Origin: Streptomyces sp. S.PNR 29 | Lineage (GTDB): Bacteria; Actinomycetota; Actinomycetes; Streptomycetales; Streptomycetaceae | Assembly: GCF_030386795.1 (NCBI RefSeq) | Contig: NZ_JANUQM010000004.1 | Span: forward strand, 397,630 to 461,629 | Reading direction: 5' to 3' | DNA: 64,000 bases | Part shown: piece by piece, positions 1 to 13,749 of the stretch | Layout of the letters: each line of letters opens with the position of its first letter | Position numbering within the stretch: the first letter of the stretch is position 1 | The notes under the pieces: generated by a model | The model's database searches: none | The model's input: the letters and a program-made list of their open reading frames with translations, nothing else | What the model was told of the DNA's origin: nothing | Position numbers and translations under genes: made by a program

Positions 1-20
1 GGCTGGTGCTGGGCTCGCCT

Positions 21-146
21 GCGCGTGGGCCTCGCTGCCGGAGGCCGGCGCTGTGCCCGTCCGCGCGTGGGCCTCGCTGCCGGAGCCTGGCGCCGTGCCC
101 GCCCGCGCATGGGCCTCGCTGCCGGAGGCTCCCGCAGTGCCCGCAC
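21..146. repeat. Three tandem copies of a 42-bp unit
   Basis: Three units of exactly 42 bp start at 21, 63 and 105, each opening GCGC(G/A)TGGGCCTCGCTGCC and differing at a few positions. Because 42 is divisible by three, every frame reads as a 14-residue repeat, so this may be coding tail of a gene cut by the window edge or a noncoding minisatellite upstream of the peptidase gene. No start codon and ribosome binding site supports a gene here. From 147 to 300 I see only GC-rich, proline-codon-like sequence. Confidence 0.8.
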
Positions 147-300
147 GCCCACCGGACCCACCGCCGGAGGTCCACGCACCGCCCCGGCCCCCGCCCCCAC
201 GCGCTTCGCCCTCCACCGTCGGAGGCACCCCACCGGAGCCCACCGCCCACTCGGCCTCCCTCAACCGGCGCCATCCCTGCGGAGCTCTTACGCTCGGCAC

Positions 301-1407
301 ATGTCAGAGGTGTACGCAGCCCGCCGGGCGCGGCTACGGGAACGTTGCAACGCGGGCGGCAGCGCGGCGGCGCTGGTGTCCCGGCCCGCCAACGTGCGCT
401 ATCTCGCGGGCACCGCCCCGCGAGACGCCGTCCTGCTACTGGGCAGAACCGAGGACCTGCTGGTGTGCGTCGGTCCGCCGGGCGACCGCCACGCGCAGGG
501 GCGCCCCGACGAGGCGCTGCGCGTCCAGACGCTGCCCGGATCCGGCGGCGACCCGGCCGTCGCGGCCGCCGGCCTGGTCGTGACCCAGGGCGCAGACTCC
601 CTCGCCGTCGAGGAACACCACCTCACCGTGGCCCGCCACCGAGCCATCCGCTCCGTCGCGCCCCGGCTGCGCCTCGCGGACCTCGGCGGCGCGGTCGAGC
701 AGTTCAGGGTCGTCAAGGACGAGGAGGAGATCTCCTGCCTGCGCATCGGCGCGGAGATCGCCGACCAGGCCCTCGGTGAACTGCTGGAGTCCATCCTGGT
801 CGGCCGTACCGAGCGGCACCTCGCCCTGGAACTGGAGCGACGGCTCGTCGACCACGGCGCCGACGGCCCCGCCTTCCCGACCTCCGTCGCCACCGGCCCG
901 AACGCCGGCCGGCGCTGCCACCGGCCCACCGACCGGCGCGTCGAGGAGGGCGACTTCCTCTCCGTCTGCCTGGGGGCCACCTACCGCGGGTACCGCTGTG
1001 AGATCGGCCGTACGTTCGTCATCGGCACCTCTCCCGCCGACTGGCAGATCGAGCTGTACGACCTCGTCTTCGCCGCCCAGCGTGCCGGCCGCGAGAGCCT
1101 CGCACCAGGCGCCGCCTGCCGCGATGTGGACCGCGCCGCACGCCAGGTGCTGGGCTCCGCGGGGTACACCGAAGGCCTCCCGGCCCTCACCGGTCACGGC
1201 GTGGGGCTCGAAATCGACGAGGACCCTCAGTTGTCCCCGGCGGCCATGGGTAAACTGGACGCTTGCGTGCCGGTCACCGTCGAACCGGGGGTCCACCTCC
1301 CGGGCCGGGGCGGTGTCCGGATCGATGACACGCTCGTCGTACGCCCCGAGGCGGACGGCGGACCCGAGCTACTCACCATCACGACCAAGGAGCTGCTCGC
1401 GCTCTAG
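301..1407 (+). CDS. M24-family peptidase homologue (Xaa-Pro aminopeptidase-like), metal site altered
   Basis: The 368-residue protein has the creatinase-type N-terminal domain (about residues 1-130) and a pita-bread C-terminal domain typical of peptidase family M24. The ATG at 301 is chosen because the reading frame upstream runs through the 42-bp repeats and has no family similarity. The canonical five metal ligands are Asp, Asp, His, Glu, Glu. Here I read Cys223 (in VCLGA) for the first Asp, Glu234 (RCEIGRT) for the second, His299 (GHGVG) and Glu328 (VEPG) retained, and Asp342 (RIDD) for the last Glu. Metal-dependent peptidase activity is therefore doubtful, although the fold looks complete. 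It lies just upstream of efp, a common actinobacterial neighbourhood. Confidence 0.85.
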   Translation: MSEVYAARRARLRERCNAGGSAAALVSRPANVRYLAGTAPRDAVLLLGRTEDLLVCVGPPGDRHAQGRPDEALRVQTLPGSGGDPAVAAAGLVVTQGADSLAVEEHHLTVARHRAIRSVAPRLRLADLGGAVEQFRVVKDEEEISCLRIGAEIADQALGELLESILVGRTERHLALELERRLVDHGADGPAFPTSVATGPNAGRRCHRPTDRRVEEGDFLSVCLGATYRGYRCEIGRTFVIGTSPADWQIELYDLVFAAQRAGRESLAPGAACRDVDRAARQVLGSAGYTEGLPALTGHGVGLEIDEDPQLSPAAMGKLDACVPVTVEPGVHLPGRGGVRIDDTLVVRPEADGGPELLTITTKELLAL

Positions 1408-1466
1408 CTCCGCGCTGTGCGCTCGCCCCGGGGTCGTCCCACGTCAGTCCAGGAGATTCCGCAACC

Positions 1467-2033
1467 GTGGCTTCCACGAACGACCTCAAGAACGGCATGG
1501 TGCTCAAGCTCGAAGGCGGCCAGCTCTGGTCCGTCGTCGAGTTCCAGCACGTCAAGCCCGGCAAGGGCCCGGCCTTCGTGCGCACCAAGCTCAAGAACGT
1601 GCTCTCCGGCAAGGTCGTCGACAAGACCTTCAACGCCGGCGTCAAGGTCGAAACGGCCACCGTCGACAAGCGCGACATGCAGTTCTCGTACATGGACGGC
1701 GACTACTTCGTCTTCATGGACCTGGAGACCTACGACCAGCTGCACATCGACCGCAAGGTCGTCGGTGACGCCGCCAACTTCCTCATCGAGGGCTTCGAGG
1801 CCACCGTCGCCCAGCACGAGGGCGAGGTGCTCTTCGTCGAGCTCCCGGCCGCCGTCGAGCTGACCATCCAGGAGACCGAGCCGGGCGTCCAGGGCGACCG
1901 CTCCACCGGCGGCACCAAGCCCGCCACGCTGGAGACCGGCCACCAGATCCAGGTCCCGCTCTTCATCACCACCGGTGAGAAGATCAAGGTCGACACCCGT
2001 ACGAGCGACTACCTCGGCCGGGTGAACAGCTAA
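1467..2033 (+). CDS. efp: Translation elongation factor P
   Basis: EF-P is a cytoplasmic tRNA-shaped protein that relieves ribosomes stalled at polyproline stretches. The 188-residue product has the three beta-barrel domains of the family, and the domain I loop reads VKPGKGPAF with Lys33 at the tip. This proline-rich PGKGP loop is the actinobacterial type reported to work without lysine modification. It starts at GTG 1467, with AGGAG at 1451-1455. nusB begins 2 nt after the stop, so the two genes are probably cotranscribed. Confidence 0.97.
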   Translation: MASTNDLKNGMVLKLEGGQLWSVVEFQHVKPGKGPAFVRTKLKNVLSGKVVDKTFNAGVKVETATVDKRDMQFSYMDGDYFVFMDLETYDQLHIDRKVVGDAANFLIEGFEATVAQHEGEVLFVELPAAVELTIQETEPGVQGDRSTGGTKPATLETGHQIQVPLFITTGEKIKVDTRTSDYLGRVNS

Positions 2034-2035
2034 CC

Positions 2036-2470
2036 GTGGCAGCCCGCAACACGGCCCGCAAGCGCGCCTTCCAGATCCTCTTCGAGGGCGACCAGCGCGG
2101 CGCCGACGTCCTGACGGTGCTCGCGGACTGGATCCGGCTCTCCCGGAGCGACACCCGGCAGCCGCCGGTGAGCGAGTACACGATGGAGCTGGTCGAGGGC
2201 TACGCGAAGCACGCGAAGCGCATCGACGAGCTGATCGCCCAGTACTCGGTCGGCTGGACGCTGGACCGGATGCCGGTCGTCGACCGCAACATCCTGCGTC
2301 TCGGCGCCTACGAGCTGGTCTGGGTCGACGAGACCCCGGACGCCGTCGTGCTGGACGAGATGGTGCAGCTGGCGAAGGAGTTCTCCACGGACGAGTCGCC
2401 CGCGTTCGTCAACGGCCTGCTGGGCCGTCTGAAGGAGCTGAAGCCCTCGCTGCGCCGCGACGAGGCGTGA
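2036..2470 (+). CDS. nusB: Transcription antitermination factor NusB
   Basis: This 144-residue all-helical protein binds boxA RNA together with NusE (S10) and supports rRNA transcription antitermination. The N-terminus (ARNTARKRAFQILFEGDQRG) and the C-terminal run VLDEMVQLAKEFS followed by FVNGLLGRL are characteristic. The GTG start at 2036 lies 2 nt after the efp stop, implying translational coupling. The sequence after the stop (about 2468-2550) is low-complexity, with repeated GAGGC and GGCCTCA words, and leads into a strong hairpin. Confidence 0.96.
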   Translation: MAARNTARKRAFQILFEGDQRGADVLTVLADWIRLSRSDTRQPPVSEYTMELVEGYAKHAKRIDELIAQYSVGWTLDRMPVVDRNILRLGAYELVWVDETPDAVVLDEMVQLAKEFSTDESPAFVNGLLGRLKELKPSLRRDEA

Positions 2471-2580
2471 GAGGCGACGGAGCAGGCGTCAGAGGCGACG
2501 GACGAGGCCTGAGAGGCCCCCGAGGCCTCACAGGCCTCACATGCACGCCTAGGCAGGAAACGCCGAGCAGGAAACACCGG

Positions 2581-2610
2581 AGGGCCCGCAGCGAGACTGC
2601 TGCGGGCCCT
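2581..2610 (+). terminator. Hairpin terminator after efp-nusB
   Basis: A perfect 11-bp stem (AGGGCCCGCAG / CTGCGGGCCCT) encloses an 8-nt loop about 110 nt after the nusB stop. There is no T tract, as is usual in streptomycetes. Confidence 0.75.
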
Positions 2611-2653
2611 CGGTCATTCCCGTACCTCAGAGGCCCGTGCGGCCCGCAGAACG

Positions 2654-2697
2654 CCGCCGGGGTGGCCGGAACCGTGAAGTTCCGGCCACCCCGGCGG
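2654..2697. terminator. Bidirectional hairpin between nusB and bldD
   Basis: A perfect 19-bp GC-rich inverted repeat with a 6-nt loop (CGTGAA) lies between two convergent genes, 39 nt beyond the bldD stop. It can terminate transcription from both sides. Confidence 0.85.
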
Positions 2698-2735
2698 TAC
2701 GTTTCTGCTCGGTCCGCTGGACCGGCGCGTGGCGC

Positions 2736-3239
2736 TCAGCTCTCCTCGTGGGTCGCGACCGCCCGGCGCGCGTCCGCGTCCAGCACACCCCAGCTGATCA
2801 GCTGCTCGGTGAGGACCGAGGGCGACTGGTCGTAGATGACGGCGAGTGTGCGCAGGTCGTCCTGGCGGATCGAGAGCACCTTGCCGTTGTAGTCACCGCG
2901 CTGCGACTGGATGGTGGCCGCGTACCGCTGCAGGGGACCCGCCTTCTCGGCCGGCACGGTGGCCAGCCGCTCCAGGTCCAGCACCAGCTTCGGCGGCGGT
3001 TCGGCGGCGCCGCCCGGGGTCGTGCCCGGAAGCAGCTCCTGCACGGGAACGCCGTAGAAATCCGCCAGCTCGGCAAGGCGCTGCACGGTCACGGCACGGT
3101 CGCCGCGCTCGTACGAACCAACCACGACCGCCTTCCAGCGTCCCTGGGACTTCTCCTCGACACCGTGGAGGGAAAGGCCCTGCTGGGTGCGGATCGCCCG
3201 GAGCTTGGCCCCGAGCTGTTTGGCGTATTCGCTGGACAT
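2736..3239 (-). CDS. bldD: Developmental master regulator BldD (c-di-GMP-responsive repressor)
   Basis: BldD is the transcription factor that holds Streptomyces in vegetative growth by repressing sporulation genes when bound to tetrameric cyclic-di-GMP. The 167-residue product has an N-terminal Xre-type helix-turn-helix (residues about 8-65, SYERGDRAV) and a C-terminal effector domain. The c-di-GMP signature is intact: RGD at 114-116 and RQDD at 125-128, in the RGD-x8-RQDD arrangement. The ATG at 3239 (MSSEYAKQLG) is preferred over the upstream in-frame start at 3305 because it gives the standard BldD length. It is transcribed divergently from the pyr operon, with an autoregulatory type of site upstream. 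Confidence 0.98.
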   Translation of the reverse strand: MSSEYAKQLGAKLRAIRTQQGLSLHGVEEKSQGRWKAVVVGSYERGDRAVTVQRLAELADFYGVPVQELLPGTTPGGAAEPPPKLVLDLERLATVPAEKAGPLQRYAATIQSQRGDYNGKVLSIRQDDLRTLAVIYDQSPSVLTEQLISWGVLDADARRAVATHEES

Positions 3240-3295
3240 ATGGCTCCCCGGACACTGTGTCGACGCGACTGGTGTTGGTTCCATGCCGCGCGGCT

Positions 3296-3339
3296 GGTAA
3301 CTCACTGTGAGGTTACGCAGAGTTACTCTGCCGCGTCAA
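3296..3339 (-). promoter_or_regulatory. bldD promoter with overlapping BldD-type operator
   Basis: On the minus strand TTGACG (3334-3339) and TAACCT (3310-3315) are spaced by 18 nt, giving a good vegetative promoter. The -10 overlaps a near-palindrome GGTAACTCAC-T-GTGAGGTTAC at 3296-3316, and a second GTTAC/GTAAC pair flanks it at about 3313-3326. BldD is known to repress its own gene and to bind AGTGA-(n)-TCACC-like inverted repeats; assigning this copy to BldD is inference. Confidence 0.6.
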
Positions 3340-3481
3340 GCCGAATGGTCCGCCCCGACTCTTCCGTGGTATCGGCGATCCATTGCGCCAAGCGGGTGAC
3401 AACCGGGGTGGCAGAGGAGTGACAGGGGGGTGAGCAGGGGCGTCGACGGGGCCTGCTACGGTTGATGGCGCAATTCCGACG

Positions 3482-4097
<616 letters not shown>

Positions 4098-4189
4098 CAC
4101 GCGCGCGTACGTCACTGCCGTACGTCTGCTCACGTGCGCCCCCGCATGCCCGAATTCTTTTGAATGAACTTCCTTACGGAGCCTGTCAG

Positions 4190-5167
4190 ATGCAGCGCCA
4201 TCTCATCTCGGCCGCCGACCTCACCCGCGACGACGCAGTCCTGATCCTCGACACCGCCGAGGAGATGGCCCGGGTCGCCGACCGGCCGATCAAGAAGCTG
4301 CCGACCCTGCGCGGCCGCACGATCGTCAACCTCTTCTTCGAGGACTCCACCCGCACCCGGATCTCCTTCGAGGCCGCCGAGAAGCGCCTGTCGGCGGATG
4401 TCATCAACTTCTCCGCCAAGGGGTCGAGCGTCTCCAAGGGCGAGTCCCTGAAGGACACCGCCCAGACCCTGGAGGCCATGGGCGTCGACGCCGTCGTGAT
4501 ACGGCACGGCGCTTCCGGAGCCCCGTACCGGCTGGCCAACTCCGGCTGGATCGACGCCGCCGTCATCAACGCCGGTGACGGCACCCACCAGCACCCCACC
4601 CAGGCCCTCCTGGACGCCTTCACCATGCGCCGCCGGCTCGTCGGCCGGGACGCCGGCATCGGCCACGACCTCGCGGGCAGGCGCATCACGATCGTCGGTG
4701 ACGTCCTGCACAGCCGGGTCGCCCGCTCCAACGTCGATCTGCTGCACACCCTCGGCGCCGAGGTCACCCTCGTCGCCCCGCCGACCCTGCTGCCGGTCGG
4801 CGTCGGGACCTGGCCCTGCGAGGTCTCCTACGACCTCGACAGCACCCTGACCAAGTCCGACGCGGTGATGATGCTGCGCGTCCAGCGCGAGCGCATGAAC
4901 GCCGCCTTCTTCCCGACCGAGCGCGAGTACTCGCGGCGCTACGGCCTCGACGGCGACCGCATGGCACGCATGCCGGAGCACGCCATCGTGATGCACCCCG
5001 GCCCCATGGTCCGCGGTATGGAGATCACCGCCGAGGTCGCCGACTCCGACCGCTGCACCGTCGTCGAGCAGGTCGCCAACGGCGTCTCCATCCGGATGGC
5101 CGTGCTGTACCTGCTGCTCGGCGGCAACGAACCCGCCGTCACCAACACCCGTACCGAGGAGAAGTAA
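4190..5167 (+). CDS. pyrB: Aspartate carbamoyltransferase, catalytic subunit
   Basis: PyrB condenses carbamoyl phosphate with L-aspartate to N-carbamoyl-L-aspartate, the first committed step of UMP synthesis. The 325-residue protein has the carbamoyl-phosphate loop STRTR at residues 53-57, the [14 protein letters not shown] loop and the HPTQ motif. I use the ATG at 4190 ([11 protein letters not shown]), preceded by ACGGAG at 4176-4181, rather than an in-frame ATG ten codons upstream. No regulatory pyrI gene is present. pyrC starts 3 nt after the stop. Confidence 0.97.
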   Translation: MQRHLISAADLTRDDAVLILDTAEEMARVADRPIKKLPTLRGRTIVNLFFEDSTRTRISFEAAEKRLSADVINFSAKGSSVSKGESLKDTAQTLEAMGVDAVVIRHGASGAPYRLANSGWIDAAVINAGDGTHQHPTQALLDAFTMRRRLVGRDAGIGHDLAGRRITIVGDVLHSRVARSNVDLLHTLGAEVTLVAPPTLLPVGVGTWPCEVSYDLDSTLTKSDAVMMLRVQRERMNAAFFPTEREYSRRYGLDGDRMARMPEHAIVMHPGPMVRGMEITAEVADSDRCTVVEQVANGVSIRMAVLYLLLGGNEPAVTNTRTEEK

Positions 5168-5170
5168 GAG

Positions 5171-6457
5171 ATGAGCAAGATCCTGATCCGTGGTGCGAAG
5201 GTGCTCGGCGGCGCGCCGCAGGACGTGCTGATCGACGGCGGGACGATCGCAGAGGTGGGCAGCGGGCTGTCCGCCGAGGGCGCCGAGGTCGTCGAGGCCG
5301 GCGGCAAGGTGCTGCTGCCGGGCCTGGTCGACCTGCACACCCACCTGCGCGAGCCCGGCCGCGAGGACTCCGAGACCGTCCTCACCGGCACGCGCGCGGC
5401 GGCCTCCGGCGGCTACACGGCCGTGTTCGCCATGGCCAACACCTTCCCGGTGGCCGACACCGCCGGTGTCGTCGAGCAGGTCTGGCGGCTGGGCAAGGAG
5501 CACGGCTACTGCGACGTACGGCCCGTCGGCGCCGTCACCGTCGGCCTGGAGGGCAGCAAGCTCGCCGAGCTGGGCGCCATGCACGAGTCGGCCGCCGGGG
5601 TCACCGTCTTCTCCGACGACGGCAAGTGCGTCCACGACGCCGTGATCATGCGCCGCGCCCTGGAGTACGTGAAGGCCTTCGGCGGCGTCATCGCCCAGCA
5701 CGCGCAGGAGCCGCGGCTGACCGAGGGCGCCCAGATGAACGAGGGCATCGTCTCCGCCGAGCTGGGGCTCGGAGGCTGGCCCGCGGTGGCCGAAGAATCG
5801 ATCATCGCCCGGGATGTCCTGCTCGCCGACCACGTCGGCTCCCGCGTCCACATCTGCCACCTGTCGACCGCCGGCTCCGTCGAGATCGTCCGCTGGGCCA
5901 AGTCCCGCGGCATCCAGGTCACCGCCGAGGTCACCCCGCACCACCTCCTCCTCACCGACGAGCTGGTACGGACCTACAACCCGGTCTACAAGGTGAACCC
6001 GCCGCTGCGCACCGAGCGGGACGTGCTGGCACTGCGCGAGGCGCTCGCCGACGGCACGATCGACATCGTCGCCACCGACCACGCCCCGCACCCGCACGAG
6101 GACAAGGACTGCGAGTGGGCCGCGGCCGCCATGGGCATGGTGGGCCTGGAGACCGCGTTGTCGGTGGTCCAGGAGACCATGGTCGACACGGGCCTGCTGG
6201 ACTGGGCCGGCGTCGCCGACCGCATGTCCTTCAAGCCCGCGCAGATCGGACAGGCCACGGGCCACGGCTGTCCCGTCTCGGCAGGTGAGCCCGCCAACCT
6301 CACCCTCGTCGACACGGCATACCGTGGGCCCGTGGAACCCGCGGGCTTCGCCTCGCGCAGCCGCAACACCCCCTACGAGGGGCGTGAGCTGCCGGGCCGT
6401 GTCACGCACACGTGGCTGCGGGGCAAGGCCACGCTCGTCGACGGGAAGCTCACGTGA
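5171..6457 (+). CDS. pyrC: Dihydroorotase (class I)
   Basis: PyrC interconverts carbamoyl-aspartate and dihydroorotate. The 428-residue amidohydrolase shows the metal-binding HTHLREPG motif (His56, His58), internal histidines in AQHAQEP and HICHLST, and the catalytic Asp in ATDHAPH near residue 300. The length and the LREPG form are those of the class I, PyrC/DHO family enzymes. It is embedded in the pyr operon, and its last codons overlap the GTG of the next gene (GTGA at 6454-6457). Confidence 0.97.
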   Translation: MSKILIRGAKVLGGAPQDVLIDGGTIAEVGSGLSAEGAEVVEAGGKVLLPGLVDLHTHLREPGREDSETVLTGTRAAASGGYTAVFAMANTFPVADTAGVVEQVWRLGKEHGYCDVRPVGAVTVGLEGSKLAELGAMHESAAGVTVFSDDGKCVHDAVIMRRALEYVKAFGGVIAQHAQEPRLTEGAQMNEGIVSAELGLGGWPAVAEESIIARDVLLADHVGSRVHICHLSTAGSVEIVRWAKSRGIQVTAEVTPHHLLLTDELVRTYNPVYKVNPPLRTERDVLALREALADGTIDIVATDHAPHPHEDKDCEWAAAAMGMVGLETALSVVQETMVDTGLLDWAGVADRMSFKPAQIGQATGHGCPVSAGEPANLTLVDTAYRGPVEPAGFASRSRNTPYEGRELPGRVTHTWLRGKATLVDGKLT

Positions 6458-7023
6458 CACCTGTACTCCTGCTCGCCGCCGAGAAGGAATCGGCGCAAGT
6501 GACCGACTGGGCCGCCCGCATCGGCTGGGTCGTCGGCCTCGCCCTCTTCGTCGCGCTCGTCTACTGGCTGATGCGCGAGGGCTGGAAGTGGCGCGGCACC
6601 CTCCAGGGCGACCTGCCCGAGCTGCCGGCCGCGCCGGACGACCCGGGCCCGGCGCACCTCACGACGAGCGGCCGCTACCACGGCTCCACCACCGCCGGGC
6701 AGTGGCTCGACCGCATCGTGGCGCACGGCCTGGGCACCCGCAGCCGCGCCGAGCTCACCCTGACGGACGCGGGCCTGGACGTCGTACGCCCGGGTGCGAC
6801 CGACTTCTTCGTCCCGGCCGCGCAGCTCCGCGAGGCCCGCCTCGACAAGGGCATCGCCGGCAAGGTCCTCACCGAGGGCGGGCTGCTCGTCGTGACCTGG
6901 GCGCACGGCGACCGGCTGATCGACTCCGGCTTCCGCTCCGACCACGCGGCCGAGCACCACGCGTGGGTCGAGGCGATCAACTCCATGACCACAACCACGA
7001 CCAGGGAAGGCGCCGAACGATGA
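6454..7023 (+). CDS. Conserved single-pass membrane protein between pyrC and carA
   Basis: The 189-residue protein has one hydrophobic segment (about residues 16-38, [18 protein letters not shown]) followed by an about 140-residue soluble beta-rich part that resembles a pleckstrin-homology-like fold ([25 protein letters not shown]). The GTG at 6454 overlaps the pyrC stop and its own stop overlaps the carA start (ATGA), so it is translationally locked into the operon. Its function is unknown. The position suggests a membrane-associated role linked to pyrimidine or carbamoyl-phosphate synthesis, but that is inference. Confidence 0.85.
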   Translation: MTPVLLLAAEKESAQVTDWAARIGWVVGLALFVALVYWLMREGWKWRGTLQGDLPELPAAPDDPGPAHLTTSGRYHGSTTAGQWLDRIVAHGLGTRSRAELTLTDAGLDVVRPGATDFFVPAAQLREARLDKGIAGKVLTEGGLLVVTWAHGDRLIDSGFRSDHAAEHHAWVEAINSMTTTTTREGAER

Positions 7024-8154
7024 CGACCTCCACCAGGGGAGCTGCCAAGACTCCCGCCGTACTCGTCCTGGAGGACGGCCGGATCTTCCGCGGCCGTGCC
7101 TACGGGGCCGTGGGGGTGACCTTCGGCGAGGCCGTGTTCTCCACCGGCATGACCGGCTACCAGGAGACCCTCACGGACCCCTCGTACCACCGCCAGGTGG
7201 TCGTGATGACGGCCCCGCACGTCGGCAACACGGGCGTGAACGACGAGGACCCCGAGTCGAGGAAGATCTGGGTCGCGGGCTATGTCGTGCGGGACCCCGC
7301 GCGCGTGCCCTCCAACTGGCGTGCCCGGCGCTCGCTGGACGAGGAGCTGGCCGCGCAGGGCGTCGTCGGCATCAGCGGCATCGACACCCGCGCCCTGACC
7401 CGGCACCTGCGCGAGCGCGGTGCCATGCGCGTCGGCATCTTCTCCGGCGAGGCGCTGCCCGACGAGGGCACCATGCTCGCCGAGGTCCGCCAGGCCCCCG
7501 AGATGAAGGGCGCCGACCTCTCCGCCGAGGTCGCCACCACCGAGCCGTACGTCGTCCCGGCGATCGGCGAGAAGAAGTTCACCGTCGCCGCGGTCGACCT
7601 CGGCATCAAGGGCATGACCCCGCACCGCATGGCCGAGCGCGGCATCGAGGTGCACGTGCTCCCGGCGACGGCGACCGTCGAGGACGTCTACGCCGTCAAC
7701 CCCGACGGCGTGTTCTTCTCCAACGGCCCCGGCGACCCGGCCACCGCCGACCACCCCGTCTCCGTCATGCGGGGCGTCCTGGAGCGCGGCACGCCGCTGT
7801 TCGGTATCTGCTTCGGCAACCAGATCCTGGGCCGCGCGCTCGGCTTCGGCACCTACAAGCTGAAGTACGGCCACCGAGGCATCAACCAGCCGGTGCAGGA
7901 CCGTACGACCGGCAAGGTCGAGGTCACCGCGCACAACCACGGCTTCGCCGTCGACGCCCCGCTCGACCAGGCCACCGACACCCCCTACGGCCGGGTCGAG
8001 GTCTCCCACGTCTGCCTCAACGACAACGTGGTGGAAGGCCTCCAGCTCCTCGACAAGCCGGCCTTCAGCGTCCAGTACCACCCCGAAGCGGCAGCCGGAC
8101 CGCACGACGCCGCCTACCTGTTCGACCGCTTCGTCAACCTGATGGAGGGCCAGC

Positions 8155-8162
<8 letters not shown>
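7020..8162 (+). CDS. carA: Carbamoyl-phosphate synthase, small (glutaminase) subunit
   Basis: CarA releases ammonia from glutamine and passes it to CarB. The 380-residue protein has the N-terminal CPSase small-chain domain and a class I glutamine amidotransferase domain with nucleophile Cys264 in GICFGNQ and the catalytic His/Glu pair in YHPEA near residue 350. The ATG at 7020 overlaps the previous stop (ATGA). The gene overlaps carB by 8 nt, giving balanced subunit synthesis. Confidence 0.97.
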
Positions 8163-11463
<3,301 letters not shown>

Positions 11464-11470
11464 CAGCCCC

Positions 11471-11500
11471 GAGGGGGACACCGGAAACGGTGTCCCCCTC
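11471..11500 (+). terminator. Hairpin between carB and pyrD
   Basis: A perfect 12-bp stem (GAGGGGGACACC / GGTGTCCCCCTC) with a GGAAAC loop begins 8 nt after the carB stop. It sits inside the pyr operon, 22 nt before pyrD, so it may partly reduce downstream expression or stabilise the upstream mRNA 3' end. Confidence 0.75.
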
Positions 11501-11522
11501 TTCATGAGGACACACAGCAGAC

Positions 11523-12629
11523 ATGTACAAGCTCTTCTTCCGTCTGGTTTTCCAACGGATGGACCCGGAACAGGCCCACCACCTGGCCTTCCGCTGGATC
11601 CGCCTCGCCGCCCGCATCCCCGTCCTGCGCACCTTCCTCGCCGCCGCGCTCGCGCCCCGCTACAAGGAACTGCGCACCGAGGCGTTCGGGCTGCGCATGC
11701 ACGGCCCGTTCGGGCTCGCCGCCGGTTTCGACAAGAACGCCGTCGGCATCGACGGCATGGCGATGCTCGGCTTCGACCACGTCGAGATCGGCACGGTGAC
11801 CGGGGAGGCGCAGCCGGGCAACCCCAGGAAGCGGCTGTTCCGGCTCGTCGCCGACCGGGCGCTGATCAACCGCATGGGCTTCAACAACGAGGGTTCGCTG
11901 GCCGTCGCCGCCCGTCTGGCGTCCCGTACGCCCGCCTTCAGGACCGTCGTCGGCGTCAACATCGGCAAGACCAAGGTCGTTCCGGAGGCCGAGGCCGTCG
12001 GCGACTACGTGAAGTCGGCCGAGCGGCTGGCGCCGTACGCCGACTACCTGGTCGTGAACGTCTCCTCGCCGAACACGCCGGGGCTGCGCAACCTGCAGGC
12101 CACCGAGGCACTGCGGCCGCTGCTGAGGGCCGTCCGCGAGGCCGCCGACCGTTCGGTCCCCGGCCGGCGTGTCCCCCTGCTGGTGAAGATCGCTCCGGAT
12201 CTCGCCGACGAGGACATCGACGCCGTCGCCGACCTGGCCGTCGAGCTGGGCCTGGACGGGATCATCGCCACCAACACCACCATCGCGCGCGAGGGGCTCG
12301 GTTTGAAAACCCAACCCGCCGTGGTCAAGGAGGTCGGCGGCCTCTCCGGGGCGCCCCTGAAAGCACGCTCCCTGGAGGTCCTGCGCCGCCTCTACGCGCG
12401 CGTGGGCGACCGGATCACCCTCGTGGGCGTCGGCGGCATCGAGACCGCCGAGGACGCCTGGCAGCGCATCCTGGCCGGCGCCACGCTGGTCCAGGGCTAC
12501 AGCGCGTTCGTCTACGAGGGGCCCTTCTGGAGCCGCGCCGTCCACAAGGGGCTCGCCGCACGCCTGCGCACCAGTCCCTACGCCACGCTCGCCGACGCGG
12601 TCGGCGCCGACGCAAGGAAGAACGTATGA
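11523..12629 (+). CDS. pyrD: Dihydroorotate dehydrogenase (quinone), class 2
   Basis: PyrD oxidises dihydroorotate to orotate using FMN and the membrane quinone pool. The 368-residue protein has the N-terminal helical extension of class 2 enzymes ([19 protein letters not shown]), the [10 protein letters not shown] segment, the catalytic serine in [10 protein letters not shown] (Ser182) and the FMN phosphate loop VGVGGIE near residue 302. Its stop overlaps the pyrF start (ATGA), so pyrD and pyrF are translationally coupled. Confidence 0.97.
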   Translation: MYKLFFRLVFQRMDPEQAHHLAFRWIRLAARIPVLRTFLAAALAPRYKELRTEAFGLRMHGPFGLAAGFDKNAVGIDGMAMLGFDHVEIGTVTGEAQPGNPRKRLFRLVADRALINRMGFNNEGSLAVAARLASRTPAFRTVVGVNIGKTKVVPEAEAVGDYVKSAERLAPYADYLVVNVSSPNTPGLRNLQATEALRPLLRAVREAADRSVPGRRVPLLVKIAPDLADEDIDAVADLAVELGLDGIIATNTTIAREGLGLKTQPAVVKEVGGLSGAPLKARSLEVLRRLYARVGDRITLVGVGGIETAEDAWQRILAGATLVQGYSAFVYEGPFWSRAVHKGLAARLRTSPYATLADAVGADARKNV

Positions 12630-13471
12630 CGGCCCCTGAGCCCTTCGGCGCCCGCCTGCGCCGCGTGATGGACGAGCGCGGCCCGCTGTGCGTCGGCATC
12701 GACCCGCACGCCTCCCTGCTCGCCGAGTGGGGCCTGGACGACGATGTGGCGGGCCTGGAGCGGTTCAGCCGCACGGTCGTCGAGGCGGTGGCCGACCGGG
12801 TCGCCGTGCTCAAGCCGCAGAGCGCGTTCTTCGAGCGCTTCGGCTCCCGCGGCGTCGCCGTCCTGGAGACGTCGGTGCGCGAGGCGCGGGAGGCGGGCGC
12901 GCTGGTGGTGATGGACGCCAAGCGCGGCGACATCGGCTCGACCATGGCCGCGTACGCCGAGTCCTTCCTGCGGGCCGGCGCCCCGCTGTTCTCGGACGCG
13001 CTGACCGTCTCGCCGTACCTCGGCTACGGCTCGCTGAAACCGGCCGTCGAGCTGGCGCGGGAGAGCGGCGCGGGGCTGTTCGTGCTGGCGCTGACCTCCA
13101 ACCCGGAGGGCGGCGAGGTCCAGCACGCGGTGCGGGCCGACGGGCGGACCGTCGGTGCGACGATGCTCGCCCACCTGGCGGCCGAGAACGCGGGGGAGGA
13201 GCCCCTGGGCTCCTTCGGCGCGGTGGTCGGTGCCACACTCGGCGACCTGTCGTCGTACGACCTCGACATCAACGGCCCGCTCCTGGCGCCCGGCATCGGC
13301 GCCCAGGGGGCCACCCCGGCCGACCTTCCCGGGGTCTTCGGGGCGGCGGTGCGCAACGTCGTGCCGAACGTCAGCAGGGGGGTGCTGCGGCACGGTCCCG
13401 ACGTCGTCGCGCTGCGGGCGGCCGCCGACCGTTTCGCGGAGGAGATCCGGGTCGCGGTGGCAGGCGTCTGA
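12626..13471 (+). CDS. pyrF: Orotidine 5'-phosphate decarboxylase (type 2)
   Basis: PyrF decarboxylates OMP to UMP, the last step of the pathway. The 281-residue length and the active-site run [11 protein letters not shown] (Asp97, Lys99) identify the longer type 2 subfamily found in actinobacteria. The ATG at 12626 overlaps the pyrD stop. No pyrE lies nearby in this window; orotate phosphoribosyltransferase must be encoded elsewhere. Confidence 0.96.
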   Translation: MTAPEPFGARLRRVMDERGPLCVGIDPHASLLAEWGLDDDVAGLERFSRTVVEAVADRVAVLKPQSAFFERFGSRGVAVLETSVREAREAGALVVMDAKRGDIGSTMAAYAESFLRAGAPLFSDALTVSPYLGYGSLKPAVELARESGAGLFVLALTSNPEGGEVQHAVRADGRTVGATMLAHLAAENAGEEPLGSFGAVVGATLGDLSSYDLDINGPLLAPGIGAQGATPADLPGVFGAAVRNVVPNVSRGVLRHGPDVVALRAAADRFAEEIRVAVAGV

Positions 13472-13610
13472 GGCGCTCGTGTCGTCGGTGGAAGTCCTCC
13501 GATGAGTGGCCGGAGGCCCACTTGAGTCTGGATACATCCTCAAATCCGGGGCAAGATGTCCTAAATGCCCGTCCTGGCAAAGGCTGACCAGGACTTTTCC
13601 GCTGTTCTCG

Positions 13611-13639
13611 CTGACTCTGGCGGACTTGCCCGCTAGTCT
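13611..13639 (+). promoter_or_regulatory. Predicted promoter of mihF
   Basis: CTGACT (13611-13616) and TAGTCT (13634-13639) are spaced by 17 nt, about 110 nt upstream of the mihF start. This fits the TTGACN-N17-TANNNT form used by vegetative streptomycete sigma factors. The remaining 13472-13749 interval shows no other feature I can support. Confidence 0.45.
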
Positions 13640-13749
13640 CCGACGAGAGTGAACGGGCAAGCGTGTTGCTCGTAGCTCCCCAGGTGTGGGGCGACTAGGT
13701 TCCTCACCGGTCCGTATCCGATCAGTTCGACATCCGAGGTGACGTAGGC

